From assembly GCA_022410635.1 (NCBI GenBank), contig JAJVDF010000139.1, forward strand, positions 1,066,623-1,130,622: DNA of 64,000 bases, in the 5' to 3' direction. The notes beneath the pieces are model-generated. The model saw nothing but the letters and a program-made list of their open reading frames with translations. It did not search any database and was not told the DNA's origin. Position 1 is the stretch's first letter. Each line of letters starts with the position of its first letter. Positions 54,851 through 64,000 of the stretch are shown here, piece after piece. This stretch comes from Tretioscincus oriximinensis. Its lineage: Eukaryota; Chordata; Lepidosauria; Squamata; Gymnophthalmidae. The position numbers and the translations under genes are program-made.

Positions 54851-54877
54851 TTTTCTACATATACATGTCTGTTGAAC

Positions 54878-55190
54878 GTAAGAACCTAAGAGGAGCCCTG
54901 CTGAATGGGGCCACAGCCCACCTAGTCCAGCCTTCGGTCTCCCACAGAGGCCCATCAATTGCACCCGGCAGTGTGGAACAGAAGGCAAAATCTTCAGTTG
55001 TTTTCGATGCCCTGCCTGTTGCTCTATCTCAGAGGCAGTTTCAAGACATCCATCTTAGTACCTGTTTATACCCTTGGCTTCCATGAACTTATCTAATCCT
55101 GTCTTAAAGCTATCCAGGCTGCTAGCTACCACCACCTCTTCTGGAAGTAAATTCCATAGGCCTATGGCCCTCTGGGTGGAAAAATACATC
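54878..55190 (-). mobile_element. CR1 fragment
   Basis: Reversed 3' end and 3' UTR; marks the end of the repeat-free UTR-like block. Confidence 0.85.
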
Positions 55191-55681
55191 TGATTGAGAT
55201 TTTGCCACAGAAGGCCACATAGCAGATGCCTGGAGCCTTCACTAGGAACTTACACCTGGCTTTTATTGCAAAATTCTATTTTACCATCATCCATTAAGCA
55301 GCTGTATTTTTGGATAAAATAGAAAGTCCTAAATGGTGGGTGTGCATATGATTGTGATGACTTTTATAAGCCCCAAATTACTTTTTAAAATTACAGGAAA
55401 GTTTACTTAGCGAGCTTTGCTGAAATCAATGATTTTCTCATATTGCACCACTTGGCCCTTTGCTATCTGGAACGTTTTTCACAATACATGTAAATGTTGT
55501 ACAATACGTATGAGGGGTAGAGAGAGAAACAAGTTATATGCATACAAAAGCATACATACACATGCATATTGTGCAACAAACCATGTACAAAGCATTGCTT
55601 AAACAAGCATCTTTTGAGGTGTCTCCTTAGAGATTTTGAGGTTGTTAGGGCTCATCATCATTTCCTCAAGACCAAATTAAG
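55191..55681. other. No recognised feature
   Basis: AT-rich 3' flank or distal UTR. Confidence 0.4.
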
Positions 55682-56315
55682 AANGTAAGAGGAGCCCTGC
55701 TGAATGGGGCCTGAGCCCATCTGTTCCAGCCTTCTGTCCCACACAGTGGCCCACCAATTGCACCTGGGCAGTCAGAAGACGACCAAACCACTTGTTCTCG
55801 ATTCCCTGCAAATGATATTCCAGGAATACTGCCTGTTGCTCCGTCTCAGAGGCAGGATCAAGAGATCCATGCTAGTAGCCATTTATACCCTTGGTTTCCA
55901 TAAAGCTATCCAGACTGCTAGCTACCCACACCACTTCTGGAAGTAAATTTCACAGACCAATGACCTGCTGGGTGAAAAATACTTTCCCTTGTTTGTCCTC
56001 AATCTTCTGCTCCACAGTTTCAAGGAATGCTTCCTGGTGCTTATCCATCCCATGCATGATTTTATACACTTCGATCAGATCACCTCTTAAATACCATCTT
56101 TCAAGGCTGAAAAGGCCCAGACTTCATAAGGGTGGTGCTCCAACCCCTTGATCATTCTTATTGCCCTTTTCTGCACCTTCTCAAGTTCCACAATTTCTTT
56201 TTTGAGAGGTGACCAGAATTCCAAACGTGGCCTCACCACAGATTTATAAAGAGGCAAAACAACATTTGTTGACTTGTTTTGATTCCCTTCTTAATTACCC
56301 CTAATATTGAATTAC
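55682..56315 (-). mobile_element. CR1 fragment with RT wording
   Basis: AAGAGGAGCCCTGCTGAATG at the start. On the minus strand the coding wording extends through CACCTTCTCAAGTTCCAC-type and GTGGCCTCACCACAGATTT sequence. Confidence 0.88.
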
Positions 56316-56873
56316 TTCTTTTTTAAAAGAAATGTGCAACTTATTTGGTTTTTGTCATTTAAAAGTTCCCTTCTACACTTAAAGTACATCTAAAATACCA
56401 GACAGTATGGATATTATTATTGTCTGGCTATTGAACACCAGAGAATTTGCACTTGCATCTTGAGATCCAGTTAACCAGGCACCTGGGGGCCTCCGATTCA
56501 GCTGGACAGAGGAACAAGGCTAATCATATAAATAAACTCCACTTTCCTCCTCTACCGGTAGAATTTAACCCCTGGCAAAGAAGTCTGCTTCTGCCTTTCA
56601 CCCTCGCAATTTCTCGCCAAAACTATCCGCACATCAAAGCCTTTCTGCAATCTTCCTCTATATGATAAGCTGTTTTCCCCAGTAAACCACTAATCTAGTA
56701 AATCGGCACAAAAATCCAAAATCTTTCAGTTTATAGAACATCCTGGTGTGGGAAATGTAACAGAAATTTGACTTTCAAATGGATTATCAACCCTGTCTGG
56801 ACACAGCCCATCTCTCTTCTTAGGCTGTTGCTTTTAGTTGACCAATATTAATTTAGTACTATGTTCATAATTA
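56316..56873. other. No recognised feature
   Basis: Unique-looking flank. Confidence 0.4.
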
Positions 56874-57035
56874 CAAGTGAAGCCTCGTTATAAGAAACCC
56901 CAATTTAACAAAATTTGCAGTATAACAAACAAATTTGATAGCCTTGGTGGAACACCCATAAGAGTAATGTTAGTTGCAGTGGGTTTCGTTATAACAAAAT
57001 TTCATTATAACAAACAAATTCATCTGACCCCTTGG
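56874..57035. mobile_element. Tigger-like element, truncated
   Basis: CAAGTGAAGCCTCGTTATAA start; GGGTTTCGTTATAACAAAAT as in 33036-33213; the right end is missing. Confidence 0.65.
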
Positions 57036-57104
57036 TGCCTGTATGACTCATCCAAATGTTCCCGGCGCCTGTCCCCTTTTCCTAGTCCTATGCTTTTTAA
57101 AGAA

Positions 57105-57350
57105 TACAAGAGGAGCCCTCCTGAATCGGACCGGAGCCCACGTAGTCCAGCACTGTCACACACAGTGGCCCACCTGGGCAGTCTGAAGCAGAAGGCAAAA
57201 CCCTCACCTGTTCTTGACTCCCTGCAAATGATATTTCAGGAATACTGCCAGCTGTTCCACCTTGGAGGCAGGATCAAGAGTTCCACCCTGGTAGCTATTT
57301 ATACCCTTGGCTTCCATGAACTTGTCTAATCCTGTCTTAAAGCTGTCCAC
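57105..57350 (-). mobile_element. CR1 fragment
   Basis: AGGAGCCCTCCTGAATCGG and CTTGTCTAATCCTGTCTTAA. Confidence 0.85.
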
Positions 57351-57887
57351 AGACTTCTAGACATGCAGAAATCAGTTGCTGCAAATGATTGAAACTCTGT
57401 TATGTAGCCTTCTTCTTTTTAACTAGTTTTTTAAAATTAAAACTGAGCACTTTGGTTCTTTGCACTATTGCTATCTCCCGCAAGCTTCAGGAACATCTCA
57501 AAAATAATTTATACGATTTATATGATTTGCAGTTTTGTTTCAATGCTTCTCATACATTAGAAGGCATCGGCCGTTTCGCAGCCATATTCCATAACTCATT
57601 TTCCTTCACCTCATTGAGAAATAAAATTCCAATAATGGGTTGTGGGGGCCACTTCTGTGGATCTGAGGCAGCAGTAGGGTTTTCTGTATTCTAGACATTA
57701 ATAATAACAATAATAACCCCCAAACCCCCATGTCTTCTAAATCCATGTCTGGCGATTTGCAAGAGTACAGAAAGCATCTACTGTATGTACGTAGGCACGA
57801 CTCTGTTGTGTGAAAGCTTAATGTGTTGATACAAACCANGACAAAACCTGCTCCAATTGACGCAGTATTGTAACGGATATTCCAGAG
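57351..57887. other. No recognised feature
   Basis: AT-rich flank. Confidence 0.4.
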
Positions 57888-58071
57888 CAGGGGTGGGCAA
57901 TTTTTCCCAAGGGGCCACATGAGAAATTGGGNTGGTTTTAGAGGGCCGGATTAATATAGTTAACTCAGTTCTACCCAATACTGTATATAACTCTGAGCTA
58001 AGAGGGGCGGGCCGGTCAGAGACAGTAGGAGGGCCGCATGTGGCCCTCGGGCCGCCCCTTGCCCAGGTCTG
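57888..58071. mobile_element. Short hAT element with perfect 8-bp target duplication
   Basis: CAGGGGTGGGCAA to TTGCCCAGGTCTG (184 bp), flanked on both sides by TTCCAGAG (57880-57887 and 58072-58079). It is nearly identical in structure to 53463-53650. Confidence 0.93.
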
Positions 58072-58554
58072 TTCCAGAGAATCTTTCGAGTNTTTCAGGC
58101 TAATGTCCACAGTGATTGTGAATGTAAAATGGTATTTCTAAATAACATTAACCCTGCACTGGAAAGAATGACCACACGACAGCTATCAAACTATACTTTT
58201 ATGGTGAAAAAAAAAATCCTCTTAGCCACGATAGTGTTCCAGGAAACAGTTGCCACGTTTAGAACTCGGTCAATTCATTTGTCTCTGTAAAATGTAAACG
58301 TTCTGTTGAAAATCAGCCAATGAAAAAGATCTGTTTATTTAAGAGGAAGACGGATTATGCGCCGGCACCTTCAGTAATCCGTGTTCTGTGCCCAAATTAC
58401 CGCTGGCATCCGTGTGAAGCACTCACTGTCACCTTTCTGTTGCCTAGCCCGTGTGGACAAGGAAACAAGCGCAAAATGCCTTCAGGACAATAACAGATTT
58501 TAGTTTAATTTCAGATTTATGCTTATCTGATAGGAACAACGACAACAAAAAGTA
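58072..58554. other. Unique flank sequence
   Basis: No repeat recognised. It looks unique enough to be distal UTR or conserved non-coding sequence, but this cannot be judged here. Confidence 0.35.
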
Positions 58555-58835
58555 CANTGATACCTCGGTTCTCGAACGTNATTCGTTCCAGGAGGACGGT
58601 CGAGAACCAAATTGTTCGAGAACCGAAGCAATGATGACGCAAGCAAGGCGCGACGCAATGATGACGCAAGCAAGGCGCGCTGGGCCNAATGAACGCCATT
58701 CGGCTCAACTCGGCTCATCTCGGAAGTTCGAGTTCCAAATATTTGTTCGGATTCCAAGACAAAAGTTTCTCGAATCTCCCGGTCGAATACCGATTTGGTC
58801 GAAAGTCAAGGCGTTCGAGAACCGAGGTATCACTG
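58555..58835. mobile_element. Tigger-type MITE with TA target site
   Basis: CANTGATACCTCGGTTCTCG to CCGAGGTATCACTG, flanked by TA. The interior holds two tandem 27-bp units beginning GCAATGATGACGCAAGC and inverted TTCGAGAACC-type wording. Confidence 0.92.
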
Positions 58836-60330
58836 TATGTATTAGTTTTATAGGGTGTTTCTGATTTCAACAACAAAAATATCTTTGAAAGTTGTCTCGA
58901 AAACCATGCACACAATCTAGTAAACGTCAATTTGAAAAATGCAGATTACAGTCATTTAAACAAAAGAACTGGCCTCTCTTCCGGTTGGCAGAGTCTGTTC
59001 AGTCAGATGCTCCATGGACGTCACGGACAACACACCAGGTTTTTCTAGGTTTCTCCAACATGTGTGANTTTTTTCTATGCTCAACCTCTTAGCACAAAAG
59101 CAGAGTAGAGGCAGGGATGTGGGACGAAAGATGTGGTGCCAGATATAAACAATAACAAACTGCCAGCTTCCTGTTTCTCTCCTTCTTGGCAGAATTTTTG
59201 TTCCCTGTCTTGTGGTTCAGTTGTATTTCGGTCTGCTTTTCTGTTGTTTTCACGATGACAAGTGGTTATTATAAAAGATTGAGTGTCCAGCAGCTTCACA
59301 GAGCTGGCAGTAACAGCAGCAGCCCAAAGGTGAAAAAAATGAAACAGAGCTGTTGTTAATGCTGGCAGCAAGGCCTGCTGGGAAGTGTAGTCTGAGTAAG
59401 AGCAGCCTCTCCTGTCCAGCCTGTGTTGGGCACTGCCCTGTGGACTACAGNTACCAGACTGCATTGCAGCAATGTCTTGGAGGGAAGAACCTCTTTAGCT
59501 GATTTGCACCCAGTTCCGCCCACAGGAAACATTTTTTCTGTTTACAGGAAGATGGCTGAGAGGGAAAAGTCTATAAACTGTGTCCTGGTGTTTGAATTCT
59601 GAAGTTGTGGCAGTCCACCGTCACGTTTTGCCAAATTGATGCGGAAAAGCCATAGATGATGCCCAGAAATGTATCTGGCCTCCCTTACAGAACTATCACC
59701 ATTCCCACAATTTTTAAATCACGTTCAGCTATTTTCACTTTACTAGATTGTGCCATGTGAGTGTAAGTAAAAGAAGTGGCATTTAGGGTGGCAGAGACTG
59801 TCACGGGCACTGAATCTTCACCTATCCTGTTTCCACTGCCAAAGAAGCCAGAGACTGAGCGGTTCCAAGTTCTTTGCCAGTGGGAAAATCTGTAGCAGTG
59901 AACAAACTCTGTCACGGCAGCTACACGTGGTTCTTTTCTGCCTCTGCCTGTCGCTTATCTGGACTATATGTATGTTGTGCTACCAAAAAGCAGGAGAACT
60001 CTGCCTCTTGAAATGAATGTTGTACAGGGGAATGTTCTATTTGTAAGACAACAGGCCTGAATAAAGTCACAGCAATTACTTTCTAAAGTCACTTGAATTA
60101 TTTCATTTCTCCGGCCTCCTGCGCCTCTCTTCCAGGGGGCGGCTTTGATGCCCCGGCTGTTTCTCCTTCCAGCGTTTTCATCAGTGGCNGAAACAAACGT
60201 CTCCATTGAGGTTTCCCTTATCCTAGAGCAGCATCTGAGTTTATCGCGACAGCATTCTGCAGGGTTAAGTGAGATATGGCAATATCCATCCCAGCTTCTT
60301 AAAAGGTGCAAAATAGCAAGTGAGCCCAAA
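58836..60330. other. 3' flank without recognised genes
   Basis: Mixed composition; open frames (for example 59081-59464 minus) lack homology. AATAAA at 60060-60065 could be a distal poly(A) signal. Confidence 0.4.
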
Positions 60331-60785
60331 GAACATAAGGAGCCCTGCTGAATGGGGCCAGGGGGCCATCTAGTCCAGCATTCTGTCTCACCAATTGCAC
60401 CTGGGCAGCCTCCAGCAGAAGAAGGGAAAATCTCCACCTGTTCTCAACTCTTGTTGCTCCATCCCACGTGGCAGTATCAAGAGATCCATCCTAGTAGCTA
60501 TTTATACCTTTGGTTTCCACGAACTTGTCTAATGCTGTCTTGAAGCTACCCAGGCTGCTAACTACCACCACCTCTTCTGGAAGTAAATTCCACAGTCTGG
60601 TGACCCTCTGAGTAAAAAAATACTTTCCCTTGTCTGTCCTTATGCCCATCACTTTCAAGGATTGCCCTCTTGTCCCAGTGTTGTGTGATAGAGAAATTGT
60701 TTTTATCTATTCACCCCATGCATGATTTTATACACTTCAATCAGATTATCTCTTAAACACCATCTCTCTAGACTGAAAGAGGCTG
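60331..60785 (-). mobile_element. CR1 fragment
   Basis: GAACATAAGGAGCCCTGCTG, AAGCTACCCAGGCTGCTAAC and CACTTCAATCAGATTATCTC. Confidence 0.85.
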
Positions 60786-61597
60786 AAAGATATTGGATGT
60801 CTTTGCAAATGCTTATGGGGTTTTATGCAAGTATGTCTTGGAGTTTTGCACATTTCCCAATAATCAGCAGAGGTATTGTAGCCACCATACATACAAGCAC
60901 CTGTGGGTATTCTTAGTCAGCTTTAGATGGTGCTAAAAACCGTACTCATTATCCAAATTGGCGCAACAACCCATTTCATAGCAGCCTGCAATGCTAACTT
61001 GACAAGAAGAGCATTTTATATACGAGTCTTGTCATAACTGTTGACTTTCCATTGCTACAAACACTTAGCTGGTTGGTTGGAATTAGGAACGAGGGACCAT
61101 CACTTTGCACTTGTTCCACAGCGTGGCCTAAGGAGAATTATAGGGTGGATGTGAANGGAGTCTTTTCTGGCCTGCATCTTGGTTCCCACATAAAAACCAG
61201 GATGGCGCATTGCACCTTTCTTTAAAGGTTACGGAAGAGAAAACTATTCAACAGGTGCAAATTCCAACACCTGCAGTAGCCGAGGAGAAAATGAATGTCC
61301 AATTTCTATCCCAGTTGTTTGTCAGGACTCTACCACAGCCTCCATGATAACATCTTCCTCAGCTAAATAAAATAATAATGATGATGATGATTATGATGGT
61401 GTACAACACTGGCACACCTACCTTTTGTTGCATTCTCCACAACAGACTCCCTGTGAAGTAAAGCGGGGCTGCGAGTTTTAAAGAACTGATTGGTCCATGA
61501 TCACCCAGCTGACTTCATGGGAGGCATGTGGAATCAAGCTCTGAAAATGCTTATTTTAGCCTAGGTTTATGGAACAAAGTACTAAAACAAAAAACTC
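60786..61597. other. 3' flank, no recognised feature
   Basis: A short GATGAT repeat lies at about 61375-61395. Confidence 0.4.
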
Positions 61598-61780
61598 TTT
61601 TTTTTTTAATTTTATTGAAATAAATCAGCAAAGTTAACAGAATATGAGAGACATTGAGATACTACCATCATAGCATAAAGTGGTGTGTAACTGGAACCAG
61701 TCAAGGCTATAGAATGATACAGAATCTGAACTGGGACCGACCCCTGGCATCCAAGGGGATCCGATCGATCTTCAGCAACG

Positions 61781-62539
61781 TTATAAGTTCGATGGCAAAA
61801 ACGAGAGCCAATGTGTAAGTTTCTTATTACAAAGGGAAGCACAATAAAGAGCATTCGGACGAAGAGAGTGATCAGTTCTGGCAGCTTGGAAAAACGGACC
61901 CCATTTGGTTAAGAAGTCCGCCTGGTGATTTTCCTTAGAACCTTGCATTCTATGGGACTGTACATGCATATGTTCGTTGAGAATTAAAGTCCAAATTTTA
62001 TCAATCCAATGTCTTTTGTCGAGTAGATCAGCGGTTTTCCAGTGTTGAGCTCTGAGAGCTTTAGCTGTAGTTAATAATGATTTAATGAAGGCACGATGTG
62101 GGAGGGATGCATGGTCATGTTTGAACAGAAAAAGAAAGACTAGTCCAATGGTGAGGGTGACATCTATCTTTAGGATATTATTCAAAGTGGTCTGGACCAT
62201 TTGCCAAAATGAGTAGATTTTGGGGCAATCCCACCACATATGAACATACGTACCAATTTGCGTGCATCCGTGCCAGCAAAGTGNGCTTAAGCTATTATTA
62301 ATGCGATGTAGCATTAAAGGGGTGTAATACCATTTATAGATAATCTTAAAGGTGAGTTCTCGGTCTAACTGGGATTTATGAGAGCTGTATAATTTACCAG
62401 GCAACCNGAGCCATTCGACCTCGTCAATTACAATATTGCCTTCAGTTTCCCAAAATTGCTTCAAGGCAAGCTGTTTCGGTGCATCATGATCAAGTAATAA
62501 ACGATATATTCTGGAATTGAGCCCCTTCTCAGAGTACAC
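61781..62539 (-). pseudogene. L1-type ORF2, C-terminal block in another frame
   Basis: 252 residues with KFIIYKWYYTPLMLHRI-like wording and the CCHC knuckle (about 62225-62285). It continues the upstream ORF2 block after a one-base-type frame change at about 62570-62610. Two N calls fall inside. Confidence 0.85.
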
Positions 62540-62568
62540 GTCAGACTGGAGGAGGCTTTCAAAAGGGG

Positions 62569-63966
62569 TCAGATCTCTATCACCCCGGCTCCTGAATTTG
62601 GGGAAGTGAGAAATTTCTCAATGGAAAGAAGTTCGAGCCAGCGATGAGAGACATCTCCAACCATTTCTGCCAACTCTACGTGTGACATTGATTTAACATC
62701 TAACATAAACATATCTTGTACCTTGCTACAACCAGCTCTCTCAAGCGATTCCCACATAGCTTTTGACACCCAGGTAGGAGCATTGGGTAGGTGTCTAAGC
62801 AAAGTCAACGGAGAAGGGGAGGGGGCCAGTCTACATTGCCATTTAGACCATACCAAAAGGGTACATTTCAACNAAGGATTTAAGGGGTCAAAGTGCTTTT
62901 GTAAGGCTTTAGAGTGGAGAAGGTCAAAAGAAGACCAAGCTTGGGAAAGGTTGTCCAGTTCAATATTTGCCCAAAGGGGGCGAGAAGAGGAAAAGTAAAA
63001 GAGGAAATTACGGAGCTGACAGGAATCATAGTAAAAGGAAATAATAGGGTAACCCCAACCACCCCTATTCATAGGTTTGCAATAGATGTGTCTGGCAAGC
63101 CGAGGACGTTTCTTTTTAAAAACAAAAGATTCGATGCTTGATTCCCACAATTTAAATTGTTTTGGAAGTATAGCAGAAGGAATGGTCCTAAAAAAATAAT
63201 GAAGCTGGGGTATAATTTTCATCTTAATAGCCGCAATGCGGCCTGCCAGGGATAGAAATTTTTTATTCTTCCATTTAGCAATTTGTTTGGAGGCATTCTG
63301 CCAAAGAGGGCCATAATTAAAGTGGATGATCTTATTTAGGTTTTTGGGGAGCCAAATTCCTAAATACTTGAGTTTTTTATTAGCTAAAGCCAACCCAAAA
63401 GAACTTTTTAAAGTGGTCTGAATGTGGGGGGGTATGTTCAATGACAGAATTTCTGATTTGTCAAAATTGACTGTGAGCCCGGAGTGTGCAGAGAAATCAT
63501 GTAGTTCTGACTTAAGGGCGTGTAGTGTCAAATCTGGATTCCCGGTAAGAAGTAATAAGTCATCCGCGAAGAGGGAAAACTTCACAGAGTGTGAGCCAAA
63601 GGAGTAGCCAGTGATGTTCGGGTTTGAACGGATGCGGGAGGCTAGGGATTCAATCACAAGGGAGAATAGAGCCGGGGAAAGAGGACAGCCTTGTCGAGTG
63701 CCTCGATAGAGATGGAACAAGGGGGAATTGATATTATTTATCCTAATTTGAGTTTTTGAAGTAGAGTATACCCCCTTGACAAAAGAAATAAAACGGTTGC
63801 CAAAGTGCATTTTATTGAGGGACTCAAGAAGGAAATCATGGGAGACTTGATCAAAAGCCTTAAAAATGTCCAGAGAGATAAGAGCCAAAGGACTGGAATG
63901 CTTACGAGAGTGGGCAATGGCATTAATAGCCAAGTGGATGGGATCGGAGATTTGTCTATGGGGCAT
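62569..63966 (-). pseudogene. L1-type ORF2, reverse-transcriptase block
   Basis: 465 readable residues from an internal Met to a stop at 62569. It covers RT motifs A to E and the thumb; the catalytic FADD lies near 63550. The true start is beyond the window. The reading ends in VIEI-stop where the next frame takes over, so it is counted as broken. Confidence 0.88.
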
Positions 63967-64000
63967 AAAGCCAAATTGTTCTGGACCAATCAGAGTGTTA

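Larger units (their letters stand above)
61598..64000 (-). mobile_element. L1-type non-LTR retrotransposon (ORF2 3' half), continues beyond window
   Basis: The minus-strand reading ends in a poly(A) stretch (T-run 61598-61607) with AATAAA just before it. ORF2 has reverse-transcriptase motifs LDIFKAFDQV, GTRQGCPLSPALFSLVIE and FSLFADDLLLL, then GGWGYPIISFYYDSCQLR, typical of the L1/Tx1 group. A C-terminal zinc knuckle of C-x3-C-x7-H-x4-C pattern ends in HMWWDC. A frame change between the two blocks marks one indel. The 5' end lies outside the window. Confidence 0.92.

Noticed and set aside
59081..59464. 127-residue minus-strand frame as a gene
   Set aside because: No start context, splice sites or recognisable homology; it contains an ambiguous residue.
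54880..61597. Neighbouring gene PRKRA, which follows OSBPL6 tail-to-tail in mammals
   Set aside because: I looked for its dsRNA-binding-domain wording on the minus strand and found none; it is probably beyond the window.
1..64000. Previously undescribed multi-gene system
   Set aside because: The only host gene is OSBPL6; everything else is repeats or unique intron/flank sequence without coding support.

Overview
This is vertebrate nuclear DNA, almost certainly from a squamate reptile. It is AT-rich, contains scattered single N calls, and is filled with squamate-type repeats: Sauria-type SINEs, CR1 and L2 LINE fragments, Penelope-like pieces, an L1-type LINE, and hAT and Tigger-like DNA elements. 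I cannot fix the species. The large SINE family with a TTC-rich tail may be lineage-specific.

One host gene occupies most of the window. OSBPL6 (oxysterol-binding protein-related protein 6, ORP6) runs on the + strand from a start codon at 7068 to a stop at 53936-53938. I assembled 24 coding exons by splice sites and homology. They sum to 2868 nt, close in one frame, and give 955 residues (930 if the in-frame 25-codon exon 10 is skipped). The protein has an N-terminal PH domain (about 89-180), a linker with basic clusters and a coiled-coil-like stretch, a FFAT motif (515-521) for binding ER VAP proteins, an acidic serine-rich stretch, and a C-terminal sterol/PI4P-binding ORD (about 592-955) with the OSBP fingerprint at 691-701. 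All donors are GT except intron 22, which is GC-AG. The promoter and first non-coding exons are not visible and probably lie upstream of the window.

Layout: 1-6900 is upstream intron or flank with SINEs and unique sequence. 6901-53938 holds the coding exons and repeat-rich introns. 53939 to about 54850 is repeat-free 3' UTR-like sequence. From about 54880 to 61600 is 3' flank or distal UTR, rich in CR1 fragments, with one small hAT and one Tigger-like element. 61598-64000 is the 3' half of a minus-strand L1-type LINE that continues beyond the window.

No operon-like, defence or other novel multi-gene system is present. The most notable observations are the GC-AG intron, a string of short uORFs before the OSBPL6 start, a SINE tail placed in the exon 16 branch-point zone, two Penelope-type foldback insertions with the same architecture and perfect 13-bp target duplications, two hAT elements with perfect 8-bp target duplications, a perfect 46-bp palindrome, and a possible solo LTR nested inside a hAT element.
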